Assembly (NCBI GenBank): GCA_050949225.1
Contig: JBMNFI010000002.1
Span: 372,001-436,000 of the forward strand
DNA: 64,000 nt
From: JBMNFI01 sp050949225
GTDB lineage: Bacteria > Bacillota > Dehalobacteriia > UBA4068
Direction of reading: 5' to 3'
Part shown: in pieces, positions 50,552 through 60,488 of the stretch
Layout of the letters: each line of letters opens with the position of its first letter
How positions within the stretch are numbered: position 1 is the stretch's first letter
Translations under genes and position numbers: made by a program
The notes under the pieces: generated by a model
Seen by the model: only the letters and a program-made list of their open reading frames with translations
Database searches by the model: none
Told to the model about the DNA's origin: nothing

Positions 50552-51499
50552 GTGAATGATCAGCAAAAATTTTATCATTTACCGGTTCTGCTAAATGAGA
50601 TTTTAGCACAACTGCAGCCCAAAAGTGAAGGAGTTTATGTGGACTGTACTATGGGAGGAGCCGGTCATAGTCGTGCTATCTTAGAGGCTTCTTCCCCGCA
50701 TGGTAAGTTGATCGCCATGGATCAAGATGATGCAGCAATTGCTGCAGGCAGCGAGGCTTTAACAGCTTTTGCTGAACGTGTGAAAATTTTTAAAAGTAAT
50801 TTTGCTGATTTAGGACAAGTGGTAGATGAGGCCGCCTGGGGGCCGGTGGATGGGATTCTTTTGGATATTGGTGTTTCTTCTTATCAATTAGATGAAGGCT
50901 CCAGAGGGTTTTCTTACATGCAGGATGCTCCGCTGGACATGAGGATGGATCAGGAGCAACCATTTAGTGCGTATGATTTGCTTAATACTTACAGCGTAGA
51001 GCAATTAACGGAAATTATTTATAAATACGGTGAAGAAAAATGGGCTAAAAGGATCGCTGAATTCATCTGTCAGGCTCGACAAGGGCAGCCTATTAGCACT
51101 ACCGGACAGCTAGTAAGTGAAATTAAAAAAGCTATTCCCAAAGGGGCGAGAGAAAAAGACCAGCATCCCGCAAAACGCACCTTTCAGGCTTTAAGAATGG
51201 TGATTAATAATGAGCTTGAGGTATTAGAAAAGGCGCTTGATGAAGCGATAAAGGTATTAAAGCCGGGTGGTCGTTTAGCGGTTATTACTTTCCATTCATT
51301 GGAAGATCGTCTTGTTAAAAACAAGTTTAAATTATGGGCAGCCGATTGCCTTTGTCCGCCAAAAACACCTATTTGTATTTGTGGACACCAAGCTGAGATA
51401 AAAGTGATTAATAAAAAGCCACTGATACCGCAAGCCGAGGAAATTGAGCTAAACCCCAGAGCTAGGAGTGCTAAGCTGCGGGTTGCTCAAAAACTGTAA
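50552..51499 (+). CDS. rsmH: 16S rRNA (cytosine(1402)-N(4))-methyltransferase
   Basis: A 315-residue SAM-dependent methyltransferase acting on the 30S decoding centre. HLPVLLNEIL, DCTMGGAGHSRAIL (SAM loop), DGILLDIGVSSYQLDEGSRGFSY and the C-terminal TFHSLEDRLVKN are diagnostic. I use GTG 50552, 8 bases after AGGTGG; GTG 50540 directly follows the mraZ stop and overlaps that site. mraZ-rsmH is the standard start of dcw. Confidence 0.96.
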   Translation: MNDQQKFYHLPVLLNEILAQLQPKSEGVYVDCTMGGAGHSRAILEASSPHGKLIAMDQDDAAIAAGSEALTAFAERVKIFKSNFADLGQVVDEAAWGPVDGILLDIGVSSYQLDEGSRGFSYMQDAPLDMRMDQEQPFSAYDLLNTYSVEQLTEIIYKYGEEKWAKRIAEFICQARQGQPISTTGQLVSEIKKAIPKGAREKDQHPAKRTFQALRMVINNELEVLEKALDEAIKVLKPGGRLAVITFHSLEDRLVKNKFKLWAADCLCPPKTPICICGHQAEIKVINKKPLIPQAEEIELNPRARSAKLRVAQKL

Positions 51500-51523
51500 T
51501 ATTTCAAGAAAGGAAGAAATACA

Positions 51524-52063
51524 ATGTTAGCAGCTAAAAAACATGATCCATCGGCCGTAAAAGTTCTTGATGAACAAAAAGAGAATTTAAAAGTACTTAA
51601 AAAACGATCTAAAAAGACAACGGCAGCCCAAAATGGCAGAGCTTTTATTGCCTGTGTGACAGCTTGCGCTTTGATATTGTGTTTTTCTCTGGTAGCCGTT
51701 GAGGCTAAGCTGGGCAAAGTTGGTTATGAAATAAATGAGGTCAAGACACAGATAACGGAATTAGAGGCCCAATGTGAAGTGGCTGACTTAGAGATTGAAC
51801 AGATGAAATCTTTGGAGAGAATTGAAAGTTACGCTAAAAATAATCTTGGTATGGTGAGCATCGAATCTTCAGACATTATTTATTTAAACATGGAGGAGTC
51901 ACAGGTAGCAATAGCTAAAACAGAGAATCCTTTGGAAAAAACACTTGCATCTGAAAAACAATCTATCGATTCTCAAAAGCAGAATGAAGGTTCTTTTTTA
52001 GGAGTTTTAGGTGATATTTTCCATAAAGTTTTTAATAAGGAGGCTGCTGCATCAGAGTTATAA
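51524..52063 (+). CDS. ftsL: FtsL-like cell division protein
   Basis: A 179-residue bitopic protein: basic cytoplasmic head, one membrane helix at about 40-60, then an extracytoplasmic coiled coil (residues 62-95) and the LERIESYAKNNLGMV segment typical of FtsL. A longer C-terminal tail of about 70 residues is poorly conserved. FtsL links FtsB and FtsQ to the FtsW-FtsI synthase. Sequence conservation is low in the family; position between rsmH and the PBP gene is the main support. Confidence 0.85.
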   Translation: MLAAKKHDPSAVKVLDEQKENLKVLKKRSKKTTAAQNGRAFIACVTACALILCFSLVAVEAKLGKVGYEINEVKTQITELEAQCEVADLEIEQMKSLERIESYAKNNLGMVSIESSDIIYLNMEESQVAIAKTENPLEKTLASEKQSIDSQKQNEGSFLGVLGDIFHKVFNKEAAASEL

Positions 52064-52120
52064 TATCGACTGCCAGTATAGTATGATAAATCTATTGCAA
52101 AGAAATAAGGAGTTGTATTT

Positions 52121-54274
52121 ATGGCGCCAGTTAAAATGAAAATGCGACGTAAGATAGCTATTGTTTTAGTAGTTATTTTAATTTTATTACTGGCAGCATT
52201 AGGTAAGCTGGCTTATGTACAATTTGTTCAAGGCAGTGATCTGCAGCAAAAGGCCGAAGATCTTCGCACCAGAGATTTATCCGTAGCAGCAAAAAGAGGT
52301 ACTATTTATGATAAGACCGGCTCTAAGCTGGCTATCAGTGTTACCGCTGATTCAGTAGCAGCCAATCCCACTGAGGTGAGAAATTCCGGAAATGCTGAGG
52401 AGACTGCTACTTTTTTATCGGAAGTTTTAGAGCTTGAATATGAGGATGTGTTGAAAAAAATCACCTCTAAAAGTTCTTTTGTCTGGGTAAAGCGTAAAGC
52501 TGATTTTGAGAAGGCTGAAAAAATTGAGCAAGCTGATTTAAAAGGAATTAGTCTGGTTGAAGAAACTCAGCGTTTTTATCCGCAGGATCTTTTGGCTTCC
52601 CATGTACTGGGGTTTGCCGGGATTGATAATCAAGGGCTAGAAGGCATAGAAAATTCCAGAAATGGGGAGCTTTCGGGAATAGCGGGTAATATCACTGGTG
52701 AATACGATGCTAAAAACCATCAAATACCTCAGGGTAGCAGTAATTATACACCTGCCCAAGATGGCTATGATTTAACGTTAACAATAGATAAAAATATTCA
52801 ATATTTCTGTGAAAGGGAGTTAGATCGTTTAATGGCGGCAGATGGGGCACCTAAAAGAGCCTCAATCTTAATGATGAATCCCAATACAGGTGAAATTATT
52901 GCTATGGCCAATCGGCCGGCATATGATCCGAATAATTATCAAAGTGCAGATACTGATGTTTTTCGTAATATGTTGGTCAATGAAGTTTATGAACCCGGTT
53001 CTACTTTTAAAATCATTACAGCATCGGTAGCTTTAGAAGAAGATGTAGTAAATGAACAGAGTTCTTTTTATTGTCCCGGTTATATTAAGGTAGGGGATGC
53101 TACAATTAAATGTTGGCGCAGTCATAACCCGCATGGTAGTCAGAGTTTCGCAGAAATTATTCAAAACTCTTGTAACCCCGGTTTGGCGCAATTAGGGATT
53201 AATATAGAAAATAAAGAAAAAGGATTATTCTATAAATATATTAAAGCTTTTGGTTTTGGGAAAAAAACTGATATCGAGTTATCCGGTGAAGAATCAGGAA
53301 TAATGATTAAGCAGGATGATCTTAAAAAGGTTGACATTGCCACGATCTCGATTGGTCAGAGTATTGCGGTTACTCCTATTCAAATGGTAACGGCAGTTTC
53401 TGCAGTGGCTAATGGTGGAACTCTTTTAAAACCACAATTAGTGTATCAGGTTAAAGATAAAGACGATAATATTATCAAGGATTTTCAAAGAGAGGAAGTT
53501 CGTCAGGTTATCTCTCCGGAAACTTCTAAACAAGTGATGGAGCTACTGGAAAGTGTTGTAACCGAAGGTACTGCTAAGCAGGCCTATATTGAGGGATATC
53601 GAGTGGGCGGTAAAACGGGGACAGCCCAAAAGGCTGGTAAAGGCGGCTATCAAGCCGGCAAATATATTGCATCTTTTTTGGGAGTGGCCCCGGTTGATGA
53701 TCCGCAGGTAGTCTGTTTGGTTATATTGGATGAACCATCCGGATATCTGTATCAAGGCGGGCAAGTGGCCGCACCTGTTTTTAAAACCGTCATGGAAGAT
53801 ACCCTTAATTATTTGGGTGTAGTTCCTCAATTTTCAAAAGATAAGGAAGTTTCCACATCAGCGTCAACCAAGCAGGTGTCTTTGCCAAACTTTACTAATG
53901 TGAAGGCAGAGGCGGCATTGAATGCTTTAAATCTTTTAGGGTTAGAGGGGAGAACCGAAGGTAGTGGTGATGTTGTAAAATCACAATCTGTAGCTGCTTT
54001 TAATAAGGTTAAGCTTGGCAGTGAGGTGGTTTTATATTTAGGGAACGCTCAAAAAGATGCTAAAATAATAGTTCCTGATATTACTAATATGAGAGTAGGG
54101 CAAGCTAAGCAGCTTTTAGGTTATTTGGGTTTACAATTGTCGCCTAATGGCAGTAATGGGGAGGCTTGCGAACAAACCCCCGTCCCTGGGAAGGAAGTTG
54201 CCGAGGGAACAATCATAGCTGCTACATTCACAAAAAGTACGGAGACTGAAAAGACTGAAAAGGATGGTCCGTAA
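52121..54274 (+). CDS. Class B penicillin-binding protein (FtsI/SpoVD type) with PASTA domains
   Basis: A 717-residue septal transpeptidase. One membrane helix (about 10-30) is followed by a dimerisation domain, then the transpeptidase with S294-T-F-K297, S-C-N, and K498-T-G. Two PASTA domains close the protein (LPNFTNVKAEAALNAL and VPDITNMRVGQAKQLL), as in SpoVD. Bacillus has two genes here (pbpB and spoVD); only one is found, so it probably serves vegetative division and is best named FtsI-like with SpoVD architecture. Confidence 0.93.
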   Translation: MAPVKMKMRRKIAIVLVVILILLLAALGKLAYVQFVQGSDLQQKAEDLRTRDLSVAAKRGTIYDKTGSKLAISVTADSVAANPTEVRNSGNAEETATFLSEVLELEYEDVLKKITSKSSFVWVKRKADFEKAEKIEQADLKGISLVEETQRFYPQDLLASHVLGFAGIDNQGLEGIENSRNGELSGIAGNITGEYDAKNHQIPQGSSNYTPAQDGYDLTLTIDKNIQYFCERELDRLMAADGAPKRASILMMNPNTGEIIAMANRPAYDPNNYQSADTDVFRNMLVNEVYEPGSTFKIITASVALEEDVVNEQSSFYCPGYIKVGDATIKCWRSHNPHGSQSFAEIIQNSCNPGLAQLGINIENKEKGLFYKYIKAFGFGKKTDIELSGEESGIMIKQDDLKKVDIATISIGQSIAVTPIQMVTAVSAVANGGTLLKPQLVYQVKDKDDNIIKDFQREEVRQVISPETSKQVMELLESVVTEGTAKQAYIEGYRVGGKTGTAQKAGKGGYQAGKYIASFLGVAPVDDPQVVCLVILDEPSGYLYQGGQVAAPVFKTVMEDTLNYLGVVPQFSKDKEVSTSASTKQVSLPNFTNVKAEAALNALNLLGLEGRTEGSGDVVKSQSVAAFNKVKLGSEVVLYLGNAQKDAKIIVPDITNMRVGQAKQLLGYLGLQLSPNGSNGEACEQTPVPGKEVAEGTIIAATFTKSTETEKTEKDGP

Positions 54275-54321
54275 AATAAATAGATGTTTTAAATCGGAAA
54301 AGGGTAGCAAAGGAGTTTAAA

Positions 54322-55815
54322 ATGAAACTGAGTGAAATTATAACTTATTTAGCTGATAATGTGCAAATCGAGCAGATTGATGAACAATCTTTGTCAACTG
54401 AAATAACAGGAATTGCTTATGATTCTCGCAAAGTAAAACCGGGCTACCTTTTTGTTGCGATTAAGGGTGGATCTTTTGATGGTCATGATTTTATTTCCCA
54501 AGCTGTTGAAAAAAAAGCCGCCGCTCTTTTAGTGGAACAGCCACTAGGGATCTCTTTGGAGATACCTGTACTTGTTAGTAAAGACAGTCGCCGCACGATG
54601 GCACTTATAGCGGCTCATTGGTGGCAGCATCCCGACCAAAAAATGCGCATGATTGGTGTTACAGGTACTAATGGAAAAACTACGACGACCAAGTTAATTA
54701 AATGGCTTTTAGAAAGTGCGGGCAGAAAAACAGGCTTAATTGGTACCATAGATAATCAATCAGGTGATAAAATATTACCGGCCACCCACACTACGCCCGA
54801 ATCATATGAGCTGTTTGAGCTGCTGCATACCATGAAAGAGGATGATTGTAAAAATGCGGTGCTTGAGGTATCTTCGCATGGCTTGAAACAAAGACGAGTT
54901 TATGGTTGCAGTTTCGATGGTGTTGTTTTTACAAATTTAACGCAGGATCATCTGGATTATCATGTAACTTGGGAAGATTATTTAAACAGCAAGTTAGAAC
55001 TTTTTAAAATGATTTCCCAAAAAGCAGGACAGAATAAATATGCTGTAGTCAATCTTGATGATGAGGTTGCCGAGCATTTTTTGTCAGCTGCGACAGTTGA
55101 CGTTTGGACTTACAGTATGAAAGAGGAGGCAACTTTACGGGTTCTGGATTATAAATTTAATCCAAGCGGTACCGATTTCACCTTGCTTTATCGAGGCAAA
55201 AAACAACGGGTTCATGTTCCTCTAATCGGTAAATTCAATATTTATAATGCTTTGGCAGCTATGGTTGTAGCTTTGGCGGAAGGTTTGACTTTGACGGCGA
55301 TTATTAAATATTTGGCTAAAGCGCCACAGGTTGCCGGGCGTTTTGAATTGGTAAGCGAGGGACAGGATTTTAAAGTTGTTGTTGATTACGCTCATTCTCC
55401 TGATGGTTTACTCAATGTTTTATTGGCGGCCCAGGATTTAGATCCCAGACATTTGATTTGTGTTTTTGGTTGCGGTGGTGATCGTGACAAGACTAAGCGC
55501 CCCATCATGGGTAAAATAGCCGCTGAAAACAGTGATTTTGCAGTGATAACTTCGGATAATCCCCGCACAGAGGATCCTTTTGTAATATTGGATCAAATTG
55601 AGGTTGGCGTCAAAGAAGGGAATGGCCGCTACATTATAGAAGAAAACCGTAAAGCTGCAATATCTGCAGCTATCAAAATGGCGCAGGCTGGCGATTTAGT
55701 GGTTATTGCCGGAAAAGGGCATGAAGATTATCAGCTGGTCAAGGGGCAAGTATTGCATTGCGATGATCGTGAGATTGCTCGAGCCGCACTTAAAGAAAAA
55801 CTCAAAAATAGCTAA
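54322..55815 (+). CDS. murE: UDP-MurNAc-L-Ala-D-Glu--2,6-diaminopimelate ligase
   Basis: A 497-residue Mur ligase adding the third residue of the stem peptide. GVTGTNGKTTTTKLI is the ATP loop, and NLTQDHLDYH and GRFELV lie in the central domain. The C-terminal motif DNPRTEDP contains DNPR, the sequence that selects meso-diaminopimelate in Escherichia coli MurE, so the wall is likely DAP-type. Unusually, mraY follows directly with no murF between. Confidence 0.96.
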   Translation: MKLSEIITYLADNVQIEQIDEQSLSTEITGIAYDSRKVKPGYLFVAIKGGSFDGHDFISQAVEKKAAALLVEQPLGISLEIPVLVSKDSRRTMALIAAHWWQHPDQKMRMIGVTGTNGKTTTTKLIKWLLESAGRKTGLIGTIDNQSGDKILPATHTTPESYELFELLHTMKEDDCKNAVLEVSSHGLKQRRVYGCSFDGVVFTNLTQDHLDYHVTWEDYLNSKLELFKMISQKAGQNKYAVVNLDDEVAEHFLSAATVDVWTYSMKEEATLRVLDYKFNPSGTDFTLLYRGKKQRVHVPLIGKFNIYNALAAMVVALAEGLTLTAIIKYLAKAPQVAGRFELVSEGQDFKVVVDYAHSPDGLLNVLLAAQDLDPRHLICVFGCGGDRDKTKRPIMGKIAAENSDFAVITSDNPRTEDPFVILDQIEVGVKEGNGRYIIEENRKAAISAAIKMAQAGDLVVIAGKGHEDYQLVKGQVLHCDDREIARAALKEKLKNS

Positions 55816-55827
55816 TGAGGTAAAGTA

Positions 55828-56811
55828 ATGTTACCGTTTTTTGTTGCATTAATTCTAGCTGTGGCGATAGTTTTGATTTTGGGTCCATTTTTTATACCCT
55901 TATTGCAGCGGCTTAAATTTGGACAAACAATTAGAGAAGATGGACCGCAAGCTCATTTGAGCAAAGCGGGAACGCCAACGATGGGGGGACTGTTGTTCTT
56001 TCCTGCTTTTATCATCCCCTTGTTAGTGGTAGGTGATGTTTCCCCAGCTTCTTTATTGCTGTTATTTGGTTTTACGGTCTTTGGTCTAATTGGTTTTATA
56101 GATGACATGTTTAAAGTAGTTATGAAGCGTTCTTTGGGACTAACCGCCAAACAAAAATTACTTTTACAATTTATCGCCATTTTGATTTTGCTGATTATTG
56201 CTGTACAAGTTATGGGTCGCGGTACAGGGATTATTATACCCGCTACAGGGATTGTGGTTGATCTGGGAATTTTTTATTATGTACTGATTAGTGTTTTTTT
56301 GGTTGGCATGGTTAATGCGGTCAATCTCACTGATGGTTTAGACGGACTGGCTTCCGGGGTGTCCATTTCTGTCTTTATTGCTTTCACGTTGATTGCCTGG
56401 CTCTCTATGAGTAATCCGCCGATTGAAGGTGTTGACTATCGGAGTGTGGCAGTGGGGGCAATAGCTTTAGTAGGTTGTTGTTTAGGTTTTCTTTTCTACA
56501 ACCGTTATCCGGCTAAAATTTTCATGGGTGACACCGGATCTCTGGCTTTAGGCGGTGCTGTAGTTGCTTTAGCCGTGTTGACCAAGACAGAATTTTTACT
56601 TTTGATTTTGGGTTGCGTATATTTAATAGAAGCAGTTTCTGTGGTTTTACAGGTTATTAGTTTTAAATTAACCGGCAGACGAATTTTCAAAATGAGTCCC
56701 CTGCATCATCATTTTGAAATGATGGGTTGGCGGGAGACAAAGGTTGTCGGAGTTTTTTGTCTTTTGTCAGCAATTTTTGCGACTGTTTCGTTGATTTTGC
56801 TGGCATTATAG
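55828..56811 (+). CDS. mraY: Phospho-N-acetylmuramoyl-pentapeptide-transferase
   Basis: A 327-residue polytopic enzyme that transfers phospho-MurNAc-pentapeptide to undecaprenyl phosphate, giving lipid I. Signatures: HLSKAGTPTMGGLLF, GFIDDMFKV with the catalytic aspartates, NAVNLTDGLDGLAS, KIFMGDTGSLALGG and MSPLHHHFEMMGW. About ten membrane segments. It begins 12 bases after murE. Confidence 0.97.
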   Translation: MLPFFVALILAVAIVLILGPFFIPLLQRLKFGQTIREDGPQAHLSKAGTPTMGGLLFFPAFIIPLLVVGDVSPASLLLLFGFTVFGLIGFIDDMFKVVMKRSLGLTAKQKLLLQFIAILILLIIAVQVMGRGTGIIIPATGIVVDLGIFYYVLISVFLVGMVNAVNLTDGLDGLASGVSISVFIAFTLIAWLSMSNPPIEGVDYRSVAVGAIALVGCCLGFLFYNRYPAKIFMGDTGSLALGGAVVALAVLTKTEFLLLILGCVYLIEAVSVVLQVISFKLTGRRIFKMSPLHHHFEMMGWRETKVVGVFCLLSAIFATVSLILLAL

Positions 56812-56823
56812 AAAGGAAAATAA

Positions 56824-58179
56824 ATGTCTTTAATTGACTTGGCAAAAAAAAATATTATAGTTATCGGCAGCGGCATGAGCGGATTAGCGGTTTGCCGTTT
56901 TTTACTTACTAAAAATGCTTGTATTACTTTGGCCGACAGTAAAGATTTAGCGGATTTACCCCCGGAAGTTATTAAGCTGAGAGAACAAGGTGTAAAATTG
57001 CTTTTAAGCAATCAATTGCCACAAAAAGCGACTTATGATTTAGCGGTAAAAAGCCCCGGTGTCCCACCTACAACTTCCTTGATGCGGCTGCTCTATGATG
57101 CCGGAGTACCGGTAATTGGGGAAATAGAGCTGGCCTATTTATTCACAAAGGCCACCTTTGTGGCGATTACCGGCACTAATGGTAAAACGACTACTACGCA
57201 ACTGATATATGAGATTTTTAAAAATGCCGGTATAGAGACCATTCAGGGGGGTAATATAGGTAAGCCGCTGGTAGAGATTGCTGAGGATTTTATGGGGGTT
57301 ATTGTAGCGGAAATTTCCAGCTTTCAGGCCGAAGACAGCAGGAGTTTTGCACCACATATTGCGCTGATGCTTAATTTGACTCCTGATCACTTAGATAGGC
57401 ATGGCAGCATGAAAAGTTATCAGGAGGCAAAAGAAAAAGTTTTCAGCCAACAAAAGGCGGATGATTATGCGATTTTAAATTATGATGATGTGACGGTGCG
57501 TTCTATGGCGCAGGGAATAAAAAGTCAGATAGTTTATTTTAGTCGTCAAAAAAAATTGTCTCAAGGTGTTTTTATAGAAAATGGGCAATTGATGATAGCC
57601 CTCGGCCAAAAAAAAATTAATGTTATGCCCATCAAAGACATATATATAAAAGGCGGACACAACTTGGAAAATGCTCTGGCAGCTGTGGCGGTTGCCGCTG
57701 CTTACGATATCGCCGCTGACATTATTGCTACTACTTTGCGCAATTTTAGCGGGGTTGAACATCGTTTGGAATTTGTCACTAAAAGAAAGGGAATAACGTA
57801 TGTTAATGATTCCAAAGCAACCAATCCCGAATCGACTATTCAGGCTCTTTTGGCTTACGATGAGCCGATTATTCTCATCGCCGGGGGTCGTGATAAGGGT
57901 AGCGATTTTAGTCGCTTAATACAAATGGTGAAAGAGAGAGTAGTGTTTTTATCATTAGTCGGTGAAGCCAGATACCAACTAAAAGAGGCTGCTGATCAGG
58001 TAGGATTTTCCAACTATGCCATAAGTGAAACCTTTTCGGAGGCTGTTGAAAAGGCCTTAGCAGCTGCTAAAAAGGGGCAAGTGGTAATGCTTTCTCCGGC
58101 TTGTGCGAGCTGGGATATGTTTAAGAATTATGAGGTCAGGGGTAATTTATTTAAAGAAATAGTTTTAGCACATCAATAA
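56824..58179 (+). CDS. murD: UDP-N-acetylmuramoylalanine--D-glutamate ligase
   Basis: A 451-residue Mur ligase adding D-glutamate. An N-terminal Rossmann-like domain (VIGSGMSGLAVCRFL) binds UDP-MurNAc-Ala; the P-loop is ITGTNGKTTTTQL; NLTPDHLDRHGSM, GVEHRLEFV, NDSKATNPEST and LIAGGRDKGSDF follow. Position after mraY is standard. Confidence 0.97.
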   Translation: MSLIDLAKKNIIVIGSGMSGLAVCRFLLTKNACITLADSKDLADLPPEVIKLREQGVKLLLSNQLPQKATYDLAVKSPGVPPTTSLMRLLYDAGVPVIGEIELAYLFTKATFVAITGTNGKTTTTQLIYEIFKNAGIETIQGGNIGKPLVEIAEDFMGVIVAEISSFQAEDSRSFAPHIALMLNLTPDHLDRHGSMKSYQEAKEKVFSQQKADDYAILNYDDVTVRSMAQGIKSQIVYFSRQKKLSQGVFIENGQLMIALGQKKINVMPIKDIYIKGGHNLENALAAVAVAAAYDIAADIIATTLRNFSGVEHRLEFVTKRKGITYVNDSKATNPESTIQALLAYDEPIILIAGGRDKGSDFSRLIQMVKERVVFLSLVGEARYQLKEAADQVGFSNYAISETFSEAVEKALAAAKKGQVVMLSPACASWDMFKNYEVRGNLFKEIVLAHQ

Positions 58180-58216
58180 GTCGGCATTGATTTTTTAACA
58201 AGGAGGGGTCCACCGA

Positions 58217-59335
58217 TTGCTGAAAAGTAAAGATAAGAAAATAAAATCACCGGATTGGTGGCTCTTTTTTGCCGTAATGGCCTTGTTGGGAGTTGGTATC
58301 ATTATGGTGTTCAGCTCTAGCCAATACCAGGCACAGTATGATTTTGGCGATCCTTTCTATTATCTTAAAGGACAAGGCAAGAATGCAATTATTGGTCTGG
58401 TGGCCATGTTGATTGCTTATAAAATACCTTATCAATTTTACAAAAAAATTGCTTGGCCATTAGTTTTTTTTGTAGTTGTTTTACTATTATTAGTTTTATT
58501 CAGTGGTGGTGGTGAAGAGGCCGGTGGAGCGGTACGTTGGTTGAGTTTAGGCGGTATACGTTTTCAACCTTCGGAGCTTTGTAAGCTGGCGATGGTTATT
58601 CTGCTGGCCAAGGTTTTCAGCGAACGGCAAAAACAGATGGGTAGCTTTACCGGGGGTTTTTTGCCGGGATTGATTTTGATTGCTGTGATTGCCGGTTTAA
58701 TTTTTGCCCAAAATGACTTAAGTACTGCCGTGATTATTGCTTTGACCGGTATAATTATGATGTATTGCGCCGGTGCAAAATTTAAATATTTACTGGGTAC
58801 AATTGTTGTCGGTTTGGCCGCCGGGATCGCAATTATTGCCGGCAGTGATTTTAGATCCGGCCGCATAGAAGCTTATTTAGATCCCTGGCAGGATCCTTTG
58901 GGTGCGGGATTTCAGACCGTACAGTCGTTGCTGGCGGTAGGTAATGGCGGTTTGACCGGGGTTGGTTTGGGTGCTGGCGGTTCCAAATGGTATTATCTGC
59001 CTGAAGGGTACACGGATTTTATTTTTGCGGTGCTTGCAGAAGAAATGGGATTTTTGGGCGGCCTTTTTGTGATTGCTCTATTTGGTATTTTGGTGTGGCG
59101 GGGTTTGATGATTGCCATAGGTCTTAAAGATTCCTTTGCTTCCCTTCTGGCGGTGGGAATTACATCATATATTGGGATTCAGGCCTTTATTAACATAGGG
59201 GTTGTTACTGGGCTTTTACCTGTGACAGGTATTACTTTACCCTTTATTAGCTATGGGGGGACATCATTAATTATTTGTTTGGTGTCGATGGGAATATTAC
59301 TGAATTTATCAAGATATTCGGAGATTAAGCGATGA
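58217..59335 (+). CDS. ftsW: Peptidoglycan glycosyltransferase FtsW
   Basis: A 372-residue SEDS-family polymerase with about ten membrane segments. VMVFSSS-like IIMVFSSSQ near residue 30, WLSLGGIRFQPSELCKLA, FAQNDLSTAVII and LPEGYTDFIFAVLAEEMG are typical, with TGLLPVTGITLPFISYGG near the end. Position between murD and murG fits FtsW or SpoVE, which cannot be told apart by sequence alone. The start is TTG 58217 after GGAGGGG. Confidence 0.95.
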   Translation: MLKSKDKKIKSPDWWLFFAVMALLGVGIIMVFSSSQYQAQYDFGDPFYYLKGQGKNAIIGLVAMLIAYKIPYQFYKKIAWPLVFFVVVLLLLVLFSGGGEEAGGAVRWLSLGGIRFQPSELCKLAMVILLAKVFSERQKQMGSFTGGFLPGLILIAVIAGLIFAQNDLSTAVIIALTGIIMMYCAGAKFKYLLGTIVVGLAAGIAIIAGSDFRSGRIEAYLDPWQDPLGAGFQTVQSLLAVGNGGLTGVGLGAGGSKWYYLPEGYTDFIFAVLAEEMGFLGGLFVIALFGILVWRGLMIAIGLKDSFASLLAVGITSYIGIQAFINIGVVTGLLPVTGITLPFISYGGTSLIICLVSMGILLNLSRYSEIKR

Positions 59336-60447
59336 AGAAAATTAAGATTGTTGTAACAGGCGGCGGCACAGGCGGGCATATTTATCCTGCCTTGGCAATT
59401 GCCAGAGGTTTGCAAGAAGCCGTTGCTGCAGAAATTTTATATCTGGGCGGACATGATTCTTTGGAAGCACGTTTAGTTCCTGAGGTTGGCATAACCTTTA
59501 AAGGGGTATCAACACGACCTTTACGTCGCAAATCTTTGGCCGTTTTTAATGATCTTATGGTCAATAAAAAGGGTCAAAGAGAGGCACAGGTTATTTTAAA
59601 TGATTTTCAGCCTCATATTGCGATTGGCACCGGTGGCTATGCTTCTTGGCCGGTGATGAATGCTGCAATTAAGCTGGGAATTCCTACATTGATCCATGAG
59701 CAGAATGTCCGTCCCGGACTTAGTAACAGAGTTTTGGCTAAAAAAGTTACTGCCATTTGTATCTCTTTTGCCGAATCTAAGGATTTTTTTACTGTTAAAC
59801 AAAGAGACAAGATTAGCTTTACGGGTTTGCCGGTTAGAGCGGAAATTTTACAAATGGACCGTTCAAACGCCTATAAGTTTTTAGATTTAAGTATGGATAA
59901 ACCAGTTTTTTTAATTACCGGTGGCAGTCAAGGCTCACAAAAGATCAATGATGCCATGGTTGATGCTTGGAAGGAACTAATCAAAGCCGGTGCACAGATT
60001 GTTCATTTGACCGGTGAGAAAAAATATGCAAAAGTCCAGGAAAAGCTTTGTCAGCAGGGCCTGCAGGATGAGAAAAACTTACATCTTTTATCATATTTAA
60101 AACGGATGGATTATGGTCTGGCTGTTAGTGATTTGGTTTTAGGGCGTGCAGGCGCTTCTTTTTTGGCAGAAATTTTATGCCTGGGAATACCTTCTATCCT
60201 GGCACCTTTTCCCTTTGCTGCAGGTAATCATCAATTATTAAATGCACAAGTAGTTGAAAAATCCGGCGGAGCTATTATAATAGAGGATAAGGATTTGACA
60301 GGTAGGGCGATCTGTGAAGCTGTTTTACCACTTTTAGCAGATCAACAGCGTTTGGAAAAAATGTCTGCTTGCGCCAGCGGATTGGGGAAACCGGAGGCTT
60401 TGGATAATATTGTGGACGAAGTTTTAGAAATAGTAAAAAACAGTTAG
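59332..60447 (+). CDS. murG: UDP-GlcNAc--lipid I N-acetylglucosaminyltransferase
   Basis: A 371-residue GT28 enzyme that turns lipid I into lipid II on the inner membrane face. The N-terminal VVTGGGTGGHIYPALAIA, GTGGYASWPV, HEQNVRPGLSN and C-terminal TGGSQGSQKIN, VLGRAGASFLAEI are the conserved blocks. The ATG overlaps the ftsW stop by 4 bases. Confidence 0.97.
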   Translation: MKKIKIVVTGGGTGGHIYPALAIARGLQEAVAAEILYLGGHDSLEARLVPEVGITFKGVSTRPLRRKSLAVFNDLMVNKKGQREAQVILNDFQPHIAIGTGGYASWPVMNAAIKLGIPTLIHEQNVRPGLSNRVLAKKVTAICISFAESKDFFTVKQRDKISFTGLPVRAEILQMDRSNAYKFLDLSMDKPVFLITGGSQGSQKINDAMVDAWKELIKAGAQIVHLTGEKKYAKVQEKLCQQGLQDEKNLHLLSYLKRMDYGLAVSDLVLGRAGASFLAEILCLGIPSILAPFPFAAGNHQLLNAQVVEKSGGAIIIEDKDLTGRAICEAVLPLLADQQRLEKMSACASGLGKPEALDNIVDEVLEIVKNS

Positions 60448-60488
60448 TAATATAAGTGATATTTAGTGATATAATGGAGGATCTGTTG

